Assembly: GCF_003095375.1 (NCBI RefSeq)
Contig: NZ_QEHR01000003.1
Span: forward strand, 62,001 to 126,000
Length of the DNA: 64,000 nucleotides
Reading direction: 5' to 3'
Source: Marixanthomonas spongiae
Lineage (GTDB): Bacteria; Bacteroidota; Bacteroidia; Flavobacteriales; Flavobacteriaceae
The first letter of the stretch is position 1, and each line of letters begins with the position of its first letter. Made by a program: the position numbers and the translations under genes. The notes under the pieces are model-generated. The model was given only the letters and a program-made list of their open reading frames with translations, did not search any database and had not been told where the DNA came from. This document shows, piece after piece, positions 35,303 to 44,493 of the stretch.

Positions 35303-36189
35303 TAATATCTGGTTTTAGGGTTATCCATCTTCGGAATGTGCAAATCGGTACCAAACCGCTCGTTGGCTTTTTCAATAAAGTAAGCCGAAAGCAAAGGCGA
35401 AGCTCTTTCAACATTTTGGTGCACAAAGAAATAAATATTTTGCAAACCTTGATCGATCCATTGTTCCAACCTATCGATCCAATCGTCCAAGCGGGTATAA
35501 TCGGTTTCGTGATTGGCACCGTTAAAGCGAATAAAAGCACTGTTAGTAGTCATGCGCATATGCAGTAAGTCGCGTCTTCCGGCAGAATCGACGATAATAT
35601 TGGTCACATCATTTTCTTCAAGAATAGCGTACAGTTCTTCTGAAACCGCTTCATCATTAAACCAATCGGTATGCCGAAACTCCACGGCAATCCGCATATC
35701 ATCAGGGATTGCTTTAAAAAAAGGCGCTAACCGATCCATATTGCTGGGTTTAAAATTGTTGTGCATTTGCACAAAAGGCATTTCCAGCTTTTCTTTCAAG
35801 TTGGAAGCGTTCAGCAGGTAATCGTTTAAATAGGCTTCAAAATCATTCAATCGTTTCCAATGGCTCACCCCTTGAAAAAATTTCGGAAAAAAGCGGAAAT
35901 CGGGTGATGTTTTATCATACCATCCGGCAAAAACATCGGCCGGAAAAATTCGGTAAAACGTGGCATTCAGCTCAATACTGTTAAATTGAGTAGCATAATA
36001 TTTCAGTTCATCTTTAGTTCCACGCGGGTAAAAACCTTTTAAATCGGCACGGTTCCATTTGGCACAGCCTACATATAAATTAGGCGTGGAAACGGGTTTG
36101 TATGTTGAAAGTTTTTTCTTGGTTCCCGGATGGTCTTCGGGAAGGGTAAAATCTATTTTTGAAGGGTCGTCAACTTTTCCAAATTTCAT
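35302..36189 (-). CDS. DUF72 family protein
   Basis: A 295-residue soluble protein of the DUF72 family, a TIM-barrel fold with no established reaction. The signature blocks are YVGCAKWNRADLKGFYPRGT, the following YATQFNSIELNATFYR, MRIAVEFRHTDWF and AFIRFNGA. Adjacent histidines and acidic residues suggest an enzyme. It overlaps the thioesterase start by one base and so probably forms a two-gene operon with it. Confidence 0.85.
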   Translation of the reverse strand: MKFGKVDDPSKIDFTLPEDHPGTKKKLSTYKPVSTPNLYVGCAKWNRADLKGFYPRGTKDELKYYATQFNSIELNATFYRIFPADVFAGWYDKTSPDFRFFPKFFQGVSHWKRLNDFEAYLNDYLLNASNLKEKLEMPFVQMHNNFKPSNMDRLAPFFKAIPDDMRIAVEFRHTDWFNDEAVSEELYAILEENDVTNIIVDSAGRRDLLHMRMTTNSAFIRFNGANHETDYTRLDDWIDRLEQWIDQGLQNIYFFVHQNVERASPLLSAYFIEKANERFGTDLHIPKMDNPKTRY

Positions 36190-36319
36190 AATGGATTTCC
36201 TTTTTGAAGTAAAGATACGGGTTTTGTTGCATTTTTTATTCTGAAAAAATTTTCGATATATTGTAACGATTTACATAAAAAAGTAACTTATTTTTACAAT
36301 AAACCTTAACACAAACAAT

Positions 36320-37054
36320 ATGAAAACCGTAAAAACAATTCTCATTGCGTTATTGCTTATAGCTGTAACACCGCTAACAGCACAAACAGCAGACGAAATT
36401 ATCGACAATTATTTTGAAAACACCGGCGGAAAAGATGCTTGGCAAGAACTGGAAGGCATTAAAATTTCTGGTTCGATAAGCGCACAGGGAATGGAAATAC
36501 CCGTTGAAGTAATACAGACCAAAGATGGCGAACAATTGGTGACCATCAACTTTCAAGGGCAAGAAATAAAACAAATGGCTTTTGACGGCGAAACGCTCTG
36601 GACCACCAATATGATGACCATGCAAGCCGAGAAGAGCGATGCCGAGTCGAACGAGAACATGAAAAAGCAGGCCAAAAAAGGCTTCCCTTCACCTTTTCTT
36701 AACTATAAAGATAAAGGGTATACGGTAGAGCTTATGGGAAAAGAAACCATTGAAGGCACCGAAACCTACAAACTGAAATTAACCCAAGACCCCATTATGG
36801 TCGATGGTAAAGAAGTGCCAAATGTTTCTTACTATTATTTTGAAACCGAAAATTTCGTTCCCATCGCCACTGAAAACGAAGTACAGCAAGGGCCTATGAA
36901 AGGACAAACCATGCAAAACTCCATGAGCGACTATCAGGAAGTGGATGGACTGTATTTTCCTTTCGATATGGGCATTTCGGGCCAAAGCTTAAAAGTGAAG
37001 GAAATCACCCTGAACCCAGAAACAAATGAAGGGATGTTCGCTTTTCCGCAGTAA
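36320..37054 (+). CDS. Outer-membrane lipoprotein-sorting-like (LolA-like) secreted protein
   Basis: A 244-residue secreted protein with signal peptide MKTVKTILIALLLIAVTPLTAQ. The mature part begins TADEIIDNYFENTGG and continues with strands of alternating polarity (EIPVEVIQTKDGEQLVTINF, MAFDGETLWTTN) that match the LolA/LppX fold of outer-membrane lipoprotein-sorting proteins. A zinc peptidase is not indicated. The ligand is likely a lipid or lipoprotein, by fold alone. A terminator follows and the next gene is separate. Confidence 0.7.
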   Translation: MKTVKTILIALLLIAVTPLTAQTADEIIDNYFENTGGKDAWQELEGIKISGSISAQGMEIPVEVIQTKDGEQLVTINFQGQEIKQMAFDGETLWTTNMMTMQAEKSDAESNENMKKQAKKGFPSPFLNYKDKGYTVELMGKETIEGTETYKLKLTQDPIMVDGKEVPNVSYYYFETENFVPIATENEVQQGPMKGQTMQNSMSDYQEVDGLYFPFDMGISGQSLKVKEITLNPETNEGMFAFPQ

Positions 37055-37070
37055 AACATACTGTTATTTT

Positions 37071-37098
37071 AAAATCCCTGTTCGAGCAGGGATTTTTT
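37071..37098 (+). terminator. Rho-independent terminator
   Basis: AAATCCCTG pairs with CAGGGATTT around TTCGAG and is followed by T. It separates the LolA-like gene from the Asp-box gene. Confidence 0.85.
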
Positions 37099-37135
37099 CA
37101 TGCTAAACCAATCAATTATTTAAAAAACCAACCTC

Positions 37136-40100
37136 ATGAGAAAACTACTTCTAATCATAGTAATGGCAGTGTGCTTGCCTTGTACTGTTTCGGCACAAGA
37201 AATCGCCTTGAAAGGCAAAGAACTGTTTGGCGATATGAAAGCCCGGCACATTGGTCCGGCTTTGATGAGCGGTCGCATAAACGATATCGAGATGCACCCA
37301 ACCAACACCCGCATTATGTATATTGGTGCTGCTGGCGGCGGGGTTTGGAAATCGAACGATGGAGGTGCCACCTTTAGCCCTATTTTCGACGAGCACGCCC
37401 AGTCCATCGGAGTGGTTACCTTAGACCCCAAAGATCCAGACCAGACCATTTGGGTTGGCACCGGCGAAACGTGGACACGTAATTCGGTATCGATTGGTGA
37501 TGGGTTGTTTAAATCTACCGATGGTGGCAACAACTGGAAGGAAATCCCAGGTTTTGAGAACAGCGAGCGCATCGCTTCCGTAGTCATAAACCCAAACAAC
37601 ACCGATGAAGTGTACGTAGGTGTTTTGGGCGCATTGTGGAGCGATAGTGAAGACCGTGGTGTTTACAAAACAACCGATGGCGGAAAAACTTGGAACAAAA
37701 TTCTCTACGTAGGCCCTGCTACCGGTGCGGCCGATGTGATTATGGACCCCATAAACCCGAACGTGCTGTACGCGTCTATGTGGCAGTTTAGGCGAACGGG
37801 CTGGAGTTTTACCTCTGGGGGCGAAAACAGTGCGCTCTACAAATCTACCGACAACGGAAAAACGTGGAACAAAATCCACAACGGTTTTCCTGAAGGCGAT
37901 TTGGGAAGAATCGCCATCGCCGTTGCCCCAAGCGACCACAACATACTGTATGCAGTATTGGAAACTGAAGAAAAAGACAAAAACGGTCTTTGGAAATCTA
38001 CCGATGCCGGAAAAAGCTGGGAACACCTCAATAATGATTTCGGTTTGACCGTCCGTCCTTTCTATTTTTCACGTATTACTGTTGATCCCAAAAACCCTGA
38101 TATTGTTGTAAAAGGCGGGCTTACCGGTTCTATAAGCCGAGATGGTGGAAAGACCTTTAAAAATTTAGGGCCTATGCACGCCGATATTCATGATGTTACT
38201 TTTCACATCAACGACAGCGATATCATTTATTCGGCAACCGATGGTGGGCTGTACCGGTCTTGGAACGGCGGTTCGGTATTTGAAATTGTTGAAGATTTAC
38301 CGCTTTCGCAGTTTTATCACATCAGTACCGACGATGCCGACCCTTATAATGTATATGGCGGTTTGCAGGACAATGGCAGTTGGTACGGTCCATCCTCTTC
38401 CCCAGGAGGCGTGAATGCCCGCGATTGGAACAGCGTAGGTTATGGTGATGGATTTAGGGTATTGAAGCATCCTACCAAAAATATCATCTATTCTGAAATG
38501 CAAGGAGCCCAAAACGTTTGGCGGTACGATGTGGACCGGAACCGAACCCGTACCGTACAGCCGTTGCCCAAAAAAGGCGATGCGGAACTCCGTTTTAACT
38601 GGAACGCCCCAATGGCAGTAAGTGTTCACGCGCCAGACCGCTTTTATATGGGAAGCCAGTTTGTCCACAAAAGCGAAGATATGGGCGAAACGTGGGAAAT
38701 CATCTCGCCCGATTTAACCACAAACGATCCCAAAAAGCAAAACCAAGCTAAATCGGGTGGACTTTCGGTTGACAACAGCGGTGCCGAAAACCATACCACT
38801 ATTTTTACCATTGCCGAATCACCTTTGGACGAAAACATTATTTGGGCAGGAACCGACGACGGAAATGTGCAAGTAACCACCAATGGCGGAAAAACATGGC
38901 ACAATGTCACTGAAAACTTAACCGGAATCCCAAAAAACACTTGGGTCTATCACATTGAAGCCAGCGTACACGGAAAAGGAACAGCTTATGCTGTGTTTGA
39001 AGGCCATACCACAGGCGATATGAAACCTTACGCATTAAAAACTACCGATTACGGAAAAACGTGGAAGTCGATTGTTTCCGAAGATATTCAAGACAATGCT
39101 TTTGTACGGAACATTCAAGAAGATTATGAGAATGAAGACCTGTTGTTTCTCGGCACCGAACTTGGGTTGTATGTAACCATCGACGGAGGAAAAAACTGGT
39201 CGCAGTTTACCAATAACATGCCGCCGGCAGCAGTTCATTTTATCGATATGCAAAAACAGACCAACGACGTCGTTATGGGAACCCACGGTCGTGGTGTTAT
39301 TATTATAGACGATATCAGTCCATTGCGGCAACTGACTCCCGCAGTTTTAGAAAAAGATGTTCATTTTTTTGAAACGGAACCGTTTACCATGACAGAAGAC
39401 AGTGGATTCAGTGGTAGTTTTGGCACCGAGACCCAATTTGTAGGGCAAAACAAACCCACTTCGGCAAGGATTGTTTATTATCTGAAAAAACGCCATACCT
39501 TCGGGAAAATGGAAATGGAAGTACAGGATATGGAAGGAAACAAAATCGCGTCCCTAACACCGGGCAAATCAAAGGGCATTAACATTGTAAACTGGAACTT
39601 CACAAGTGCTACCCCAAAAATGGCCGCGGGAAAAACCCTTTCCTTCTCAGGCTTTACCGCTCCCCGAGTTCCTGCAGGAAGCTATAAAATAGTTTTGACC
39701 AAAGGTAAAAACACCTACGAAAATACCATAACGCTTAAATACGATGAAAAATCATTGACAACCTTGGCCGAACGGAAAGAGCAAGAACAGCTTACCAAAG
39801 AAATGTTCAATATGGTAGAAGACTTAGCCTATATGGTGTACGAATTGGGCCAATGGCAAGCCAAAGCCCAAGCAGTGATCGAGAACCATCCAAAAGGCAA
39901 AAAACAAGCTCAAAACCTATATGATGCCTTGGAAACCCTTCGGAAAGACTTGGTGGTGACCACGGGCGACAACTATGTAGCCTCGGCCGAACCCGAACTG
40001 CGGGAACGCATGGGCGATCTGTATGCCGATATTGCGGGCTCATTTTCTAAAGTAACTGCAGCGCAAAAACAGAATATGACGTTGATTTCCGAAGAATTTA

Positions 40101-40228
40101 CTGAAGCCAAAGCACGCTACAAAAAAATCAAAGACAAAGAAGGCAGAAAGTTTATGAAGTTTTTGGAAAAGAACGATATTGAAAAAACTTCCATTAAAAC
40201 AAAAGAAGCATTTCTTTCTGAAGATTGA
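37136..40228 (+). CDS. Large secreted Asp-box (BNR) repeat protein
   Basis: A 1030-residue secreted protein with signal peptide MRKLLLIIVMAVCLPCTVSA. At least ten Asp-box/BNR repeats are visible, with patterns SNDGGATF, STDGGNNW, TTDGGKTW, STDNGKTW, STDAGKSW, SRDGGKTF, SEDMGETW, TTNGGKTW, TTDYGKTW and TIDGGKNW. They form the beta-propeller blades of sortilin/VPS10-like and glycosidase-like proteins. After about residue 760 there is a beta-sandwich region, then a helical end rich in Lys/Glu. The substrate and role are unknown. It is likely exported to the periplasm or surface; no type IX tail is seen. Confidence 0.8.
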   Translation: MRKLLLIIVMAVCLPCTVSAQEIALKGKELFGDMKARHIGPALMSGRINDIEMHPTNTRIMYIGAAGGGVWKSNDGGATFSPIFDEHAQSIGVVTLDPKDPDQTIWVGTGETWTRNSVSIGDGLFKSTDGGNNWKEIPGFENSERIASVVINPNNTDEVYVGVLGALWSDSEDRGVYKTTDGGKTWNKILYVGPATGAADVIMDPINPNVLYASMWQFRRTGWSFTSGGENSALYKSTDNGKTWNKIHNGFPEGDLGRIAIAVAPSDHNILYAVLETEEKDKNGLWKSTDAGKSWEHLNNDFGLTVRPFYFSRITVDPKNPDIVVKGGLTGSISRDGGKTFKNLGPMHADIHDVTFHINDSDIIYSATDGGLYRSWNGGSVFEIVEDLPLSQFYHISTDDADPYNVYGGLQDNGSWYGPSSSPGGVNARDWNSVGYGDGFRVLKHPTKNIIYSEMQGAQNVWRYDVDRNRTRTVQPLPKKGDAELRFNWNAPMAVSVHAPDRFYMGSQFVHKSEDMGETWEIISPDLTTNDPKKQNQAKSGGLSVDNSGAENHTTIFTIAESPLDENIIWAGTDDGNVQVTTNGGKTWHNVTENLTGIPKNTWVYHIEASVHGKGTAYAVFEGHTTGDMKPYALKTTDYGKTWKSIVSEDIQDNAFVRNIQEDYENEDLLFLGTELGLYVTIDGGKNWSQFTNNMPPAAVHFIDMQKQTNDVVMGTHGRGVIIIDDISPLRQLTPAVLEKDVHFFETEPFTMTEDSGFSGSFGTETQFVGQNKPTSARIVYYLKKRHTFGKMEMEVQDMEGNKIASLTPGKSKGINIVNWNFTSATPKMAAGKTLSFSGFTAPRVPAGSYKIVLTKGKNTYENTITLKYDEKSLTTLAERKEQEQLTKEMFNMVEDLAYMVYELGQWQAKAQAVIENHPKGKKQAQNLYDALETLRKDLVVTTGDNYVASAEPELRERMGDLYADIAGSFSKVTAAQKQNMTLISEEFTEAKARYKKIKDKEGRKFMKFLEKNDIEKTSIKTKEAFLSED

Positions 40229-40240
40229 TTGAAATATTAT

Positions 40241-40312
40241 CTGTCTGTTCGAGCGCAGTCGAGAACTATAATTTCTGACTGTCAATAAGGTTTCGACTGC
40301 GCTCAACCTGAC
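40241..40312. repeat. Dispersed palindromic element, copy 1
   Basis: GAGCGCAGTCGA (40251-40262) and TCGACTGCGCTC (40293-40304) are perfect inverted arms 30 bases apart. The whole unit recurs at 60708-60783 with only a few changes, each time just after a plus-strand stop and before a convergent gene. A structured RNA or bidirectional terminator is likely. Confidence 0.75.
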
Positions 40313-40315
40313 AAA

Positions 40316-41677
40316 TTATTTATTAATATAAACGGTCTTTCTATTAACAAACTCCCTAATTCCGTGTTCGCTCAATTCGCGGCCATAGCCACTTTTTTTA
40401 ACGCCTCCAAAAGGCAAGCGCGGATCGCTTTTCACCAATTCGTTGATAAAAACGGCACCTTCATTAAATTTAAAGGCCATTTTTTCTGCAGTTTCAATGT
40501 CTTCGGAAAAAATGGAAACGCCCAATCCAAATTTTGAATCGTTGGAAAGCTCGATAGCTTCGTCCACCGTTTTAAAGGTAGTAACGGACAAAGCCGGACC
40601 AAAGGTTTCTTCGTTGAACATGGGCATTTTTGGGGTAACACCGCTTACCACTGTGGGTTCAAAGTAGGCGTTTTGGCGCTTCCCTCCTATTTCGAGCTTG
40701 GCACCGGCATCCAATGAATCAGTAACCTGTTTTTCCAAATCTTGAGCCAGATCTTCCCGGGCCAATGTACCAATGTAGGTTTCTTCGTCCATCGGGTCGC
40801 CGCTTTTCAGCTCCCGAACCTTTACAATGAGTTTTTTTATGAATTTTTCAGCAATGGAGGCATCGACCAACAAGCGCTTTCCGGCTATACAACTTTGTCC
40901 GGTATTCTGAAAACGGGCTTGCACGCAAATGTCGATTGTTTTATCCATATTGCAGTCTTTTAAAACCACTAAGGCATTGTTACCGCCCAATTCCAACACC
41001 GACTTTTTAATGTTTTTTCCGGCCGTGGAGGCAACAGCAGCACCAGCCGGACCGCTACCTGTCAAGGTTACGGCCTTCACAATCGGGTTTTTTATTATTT
41101 CTTCAACAGCATCGCTTCCCACTTTCAAGGTAGTAAAGCAATGATCGGGAAAACCTGCACGTTTAAATATCTTTTCTATGTTCAAGGCACTTCCAAACAC
41201 ATTGGACGCGTGTTTTAACACCCCAATATTCCCAGCCATCAATGCCGGAGCAGCAAACCGGAACACTTGCCAGTAGGGATAGTTCCAAGGCATAACGGCC
41301 AAAACCACGCCCAAAGGTTCGAAACTGACATAGCTTTTGTGGGCATCGGTTTTTATTAGTTCATCTTTTAAATGATTTTCTGCGTGTTCGGCGTAATACT
41401 TGCACACCCAAGCACATTTTTCAATTTCGGCGATGGCCTGCTTAATGGGCTTTCCCATTTCCAAAGTCATTGTTTCGGCATATTCTTTAGTATTTTTCTT
41501 CAACTCAGCAGCAGCGTTCAACATCAGTTTTTTGCGTTCAGGGAAAGCAGTTTCCCGCCACGAATAAAACCGTTTGTCCGCTTGCTTCAAAATATCTTGT
41601 ATTTCGGTTTTGGTGTGGGTTTTGTAGGATTTTATTTCAGCACCATTATATGGGTTTATAGAAGTTTTTGTTGCCAT
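40316..41677 (-). CDS. Succinate-semialdehyde dehydrogenase-like aldehyde dehydrogenase
   Basis: A 453-residue NAD(P)-dependent aldehyde dehydrogenase. The motifs are ETMTLEMGKPIKQAIAEIEK, PWNYPYWQVFRFAAPALMAG, VLELGGNNALVVL with the general base, and NTGQSCIAGKRLL with the catalytic Cys. The N-terminus (MATKTSINPYNGAEIKSYKT) and length match bacterial succinate-semialdehyde dehydrogenases, which oxidise the semialdehyde to succinate, but other aldehydes are possible. It stands alone on the minus strand and is convergent with the Asp-box gene. Confidence 0.85.
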   Translation of the reverse strand: MATKTSINPYNGAEIKSYKTHTKTEIQDILKQADKRFYSWRETAFPERKKLMLNAAAELKKNTKEYAETMTLEMGKPIKQAIAEIEKCAWVCKYYAEHAENHLKDELIKTDAHKSYVSFEPLGVVLAVMPWNYPYWQVFRFAAPALMAGNIGVLKHASNVFGSALNIEKIFKRAGFPDHCFTTLKVGSDAVEEIIKNPIVKAVTLTGSGPAGAAVASTAGKNIKKSVLELGGNNALVVLKDCNMDKTIDICVQARFQNTGQSCIAGKRLLVDASIAEKFIKKLIVKVRELKSGDPMDEETYIGTLAREDLAQDLEKQVTDSLDAGAKLEIGGKRQNAYFEPTVVSGVTPKMPMFNEETFGPALSVTTFKTVDEAIELSNDSKFGLGVSIFSEDIETAEKMAFKFNEGAVFINELVKSDPRLPFGGVKKSGYGRELSEHGIREFVNRKTVYINK

Positions 41678-41831
41678 CTTTTTCTTTTAAATGTACCGAA
41701 AAGACCATAAACAAAGGGACGGATTAAGATGATTTTAACGGCACATCGTTGTTGAAAAGCCGTTTATAACTATATCGGTTCAAAGGGAAAGCGGCTCTTA
41801 AATTGTATAATTTTAGTAAAACCCAATTATT

Positions 41832-42236
41832 ATGGAAACGAGAGACGACGTTTTAGTTCAACTACGGCCCGAAATCCCATCGGCAACGTTCAACGATCAA
41901 ATGAGCGATGCCGAATATTTTCAGAACAATACCTTACGGCCCATCGTGAAGCTTCAAGCCAATTTATTGTTGGCGGCCTTCAGGAATTACATTAGAAAGC
42001 ACAAGAATGTGTTTTATGATCTTTCTATTGAAAAACGGATGGACTACATAGATAATGCTATACAGAAGGATATGAAGTTCAGGAATTCATTGAAAGGGAT
42101 GGTGATTGGCCAGTTTACACTGTATGAATATGAAGTATATATTGACGATTCCTCGGCCCTCAACAAACGGATGATGAACATCGTGATAGAACGTTTAAAG
42201 AGCAATGTCCAGATTTTGGAACCGGAATTCGCTTAA
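41832..42236 (+). CDS. Conserved protein of unknown function
   Basis: A 134-residue soluble, helix-rich protein with a high share of charged residues. Related flavobacterial proteins are often labelled glyoxalase, but I see no glyoxalase metal ligands or fold motifs. Recognisable runs are FNDQMSDAEYFQNNTLRPIV, LAAFRNYIRKHKNVFYDL, MDYIDNAIQKDMKFRNSLKG and the ending NIVIERLKSNVQILEPEF. A terminator follows. Function not assigned. Confidence 0.6.
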   Translation: METRDDVLVQLRPEIPSATFNDQMSDAEYFQNNTLRPIVKLQANLLLAAFRNYIRKHKNVFYDLSIEKRMDYIDNAIQKDMKFRNSLKGMVIGQFTLYEYEVYIDDSSALNKRMMNIVIERLKSNVQILEPEFA

Positions 42237-42246
42237 AGCAACAAAA

Positions 42247-42284
42247 AAAAGCCCTTCAACTTAATGCTGAAGGGCTTTGCTTTT
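42247..42284. terminator. Bidirectional terminator
   Basis: GCCCTTCA (42251-42258) pairs with TGAAGGGC, flanked by A on the left and T on the right. It can end both the + gene at 42236 and rpsA, which stops at 42302. Confidence 0.85.
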
Positions 42285-42301
42285 ATAAGAAAAACGAAGG
42301 T

Positions 42302-44179
42302 TTATTTACCGTCCATTTTGTCTTTTAGCTCTTGAAGCTTTTGATTGGCATCACCAAGAGTGGTTTTAGACTCTTCGGCTTGCGCAGCTTGCTTTTTGGC
42401 AGCGGCTTTTACAATCTTGGCTTCTTCTTCTTTATGGATTACCATATGTGAAGCGACCACTTTCTTGAATTCTTTATTGAACTCAATGATTTGGAATTCT
42501 GCTTCTTCACCTTTTTGAAGATCGGTTCCGTCTTCTTTTTCCAAGTGACGCTTAGGAACAAATGCAGTGATGTCGTCGTTAAACTCAATCGTTGCGCCTT
42601 TGTCCACTATTTCGTCAATCTTGGCGGTGTGCTTGGTGCCTACGGCAAACTCATCTTGGTACTTATCCCAAGGGTTTTCTTCGGTTTGCTTGTGTCCTAA
42701 GCTCAATTTACGTCCTTCAACGTCCAATTCAAGAACCACAACGTCCAATTCGGCACCAATTTCGGTAAACTCACTTGGATGCTTGATTTTCTTGGTCCAA
42801 GAAAGATCGCTTATGTAAATAAGACCATCGATCCCTTCTTCCAATTCCACAAACACACCAAAGTTGGTAAAGTTACGTACAATACCGGTATGTCTAGAAC
42901 CTACAGGGTATTTGCTTGTGATATCGGTCCATGGGTCTGGTGTCAATTGCTTGATACCAAGCGACATTTTACGGTCTTCTTTGTCCATGGTCAAAATTTG
43001 AGCTTCCACTTCATCACCAACGTTTACGAAATCCTGGGCACTGCGCAAGTGCGTGGACCAAGACATTTCGCTTACGTGGATCAAGCCTTCAACGCCTTCG
43101 GCTACTTCAATAAACGCACCGTAGTCTGCAATAACAACTACTTTGCCTTTTACCTTATCACCAACTTTAAGGTCGTCTCCTAGAGCTTCCCATGGGTGCG
43201 GTTTCAATTGTTTAAGTCCTAATTGGATACGTGTTTTATCCTCATCAAAGTCAAGGATCACCACGTTCAATTTCTGGTCAAGGTCAACAATTTCGTTCGG
43301 GTGGTTGATGCGCGACCAAGAAAGGTCGGTAATGTGCACCAATCCGTCAACGCCTCCAAGGTCAACAAATACACCGTATGAAGTAATGTTTTTAACAACA
43401 CCTTCCAGTACTTGTCCTTTTTCAAGCTGCCCGATGATTTCTTTTTTCTGTTCTTCGATATCCGCTTCGATAAGCGCTTTGTGCGAAACAACAACGTTTT
43501 TGAATTCGTGGTTTATTTTCACCACTTTGAATTCCATTGTTTTTCCTACATACGCATCGTAATCACGAATAGGCTTCACATCTATTTGTGAACCTGGCAA
43601 GAAAGCTTCGATACCGAACACATCTACGATCATACCACCTTTGGTGCGGCATTTTACATAACCGTTTACTATGGTACCTTCGTCGTGGGCCTCATTAACA
43701 CGCTCCCACGCCTTGATGGTTCTGGCCTTACGGTGAGAAAGGATTAACTGTCCTGTGCTGTCTTCGCGCACATCGATCAATACCTCTACTTTGTCGCCTT
43801 CCTTAAGGTCTGGGTTGTAACGGAATTCGTTTAAGGAAATTACCCCTTCACTTTTTGCGTTGATGTCAATAATGGCATCACGGTCTGTAATGTGAACCAC
43901 TTCGCCCTCTACCACTTCATCATCTAAAGTGTCCACGAAATTTTCGGCAACCAGTTTTTCAAACTCTTCCAACTTACCGTCATCAATTGGGTCGATGCCT
44001 TCTTCGTAGTTGTGCCAGTTGAATTCTTCCAAGAATTTCTTTGGATCTTTTTGTTTAAGGGAAAGTTCTTCTTGAGGTTGTTGTGTTTCCTCAGTAGCTT
44101 TTTGCTCTGCCACCGCTACTTCTTCTTGTTTTTCTGCAGCTTTTTCTTTTGCTGCATCTTTGTTTGCTTTTTCAGCCAT
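42302..44179 (-). CDS. rpsA: 30S ribosomal protein S1
   Basis: A 625-residue S1 protein with multiple S1 RNA-binding domains. Domain starts are recognisable at VVEGEVVHITDRDAIIDINA, TIVNGYVKCRTKGGMIVDVF, QVLEGVVKNITSYGVFVDLG, KVKGKVVVIADYGAFIEVAE, RHTGIVRNFTNFGVFVELEE and KHTAKIDEIVDKGATIEFND, six in all. The N-terminal extension (AAEKQEEVAVAEQKATEETQ) is acidic and low-complexity. S1 helps mRNAs bind the 30S subunit, which matters in a lineage with few Shine-Dalgarno sites. A good promoter precedes it, with a long leader. Confidence 0.95.
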   Translation of the reverse strand: MAEKANKDAAKEKAAEKQEEVAVAEQKATEETQQPQEELSLKQKDPKKFLEEFNWHNYEEGIDPIDDGKLEEFEKLVAENFVDTLDDEVVEGEVVHITDRDAIIDINAKSEGVISLNEFRYNPDLKEGDKVEVLIDVREDSTGQLILSHRKARTIKAWERVNEAHDEGTIVNGYVKCRTKGGMIVDVFGIEAFLPGSQIDVKPIRDYDAYVGKTMEFKVVKINHEFKNVVVSHKALIEADIEEQKKEIIGQLEKGQVLEGVVKNITSYGVFVDLGGVDGLVHITDLSWSRINHPNEIVDLDQKLNVVILDFDEDKTRIQLGLKQLKPHPWEALGDDLKVGDKVKGKVVVIADYGAFIEVAEGVEGLIHVSEMSWSTHLRSAQDFVNVGDEVEAQILTMDKEDRKMSLGIKQLTPDPWTDITSKYPVGSRHTGIVRNFTNFGVFVELEEGIDGLIYISDLSWTKKIKHPSEFTEIGAELDVVVLELDVEGRKLSLGHKQTEENPWDKYQDEFAVGTKHTAKIDEIVDKGATIEFNDDITAFVPKRHLEKEDGTDLQKGEEAEFQIIEFNKEFKKVVASHMVIHKEEEAKIVKAAAKKQAAQAEESKTTLGDANQKLQELKDKMDGK

Positions 44180-44334
44180 TTAATAAATAGTTGTGAAATT
44201 CTTTTTTAAGATATTGAATTTCAACAATTTGTATTCTGTGTTATTACAAGAAATCGCTGCGACTATCCCACAGAAGGGTTTAAATTGATTTTTTTTGAGT
44301 CCTTTTTATTCTTGCCTCGTCGCTAAAAGGAGTG
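44180..44334 (-). promoter_or_regulatory. Long rpsA leader
   Basis: Between the predicted start of transcription and the rpsA ATG are about 150 bases with no gene and no strong ribosome-binding site. Ribosomal protein leaders are often sites of feedback control; S1 represses its own translation in other bacteria. No specific structure can be proved by eye. Confidence 0.4.
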
Positions 44335-44365
44335 CAAAAGTACTGTTTTTCTTTTGATAATCAAA
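44335..44365 (-). promoter_or_regulatory. rpsA promoter (TTTG-N19-TACTTTTG)
   Basis: On the minus strand TTTG (44362-44365) is followed after exactly 19 bases by TACTTTTG (44335-44342). This is the full Bacteroidota consensus. It implies a leader of about 150 bases before the rpsA ATG at 44177-44179. Confidence 0.75.
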
Positions 44366-44493
44366 GTGTTTTGAATGGAAAGTGTTGGGCCTTCAATACA
44401 TCTCCCCTCCCGTCAGGACACCTGCCTGAATGATCAGTCGGGCAGGCTCAAGCTTCGGAAATGAGATTTCCCTGAAACCGAAATGACAGCTAA
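44366..44493. repeat. Intergenic region with near-palindromic repeat unit
   Basis: The stretch between cmk and the rpsA promoter holds an imperfect 26-base palindrome at 44423-44448, with CCTGCC and GGCAGG ends around a TGATCA core. Its sequence resembles the dispersed repeats often found between flavobacterial genes, and it is followed by GAAATGAGATTTCCC. No gene is seen. Confidence 0.5.

Noticed and set aside
41832-42236. Glyoxalase label for this gene
   Set aside because: No metal ligands or glyoxalase fold motifs are visible.
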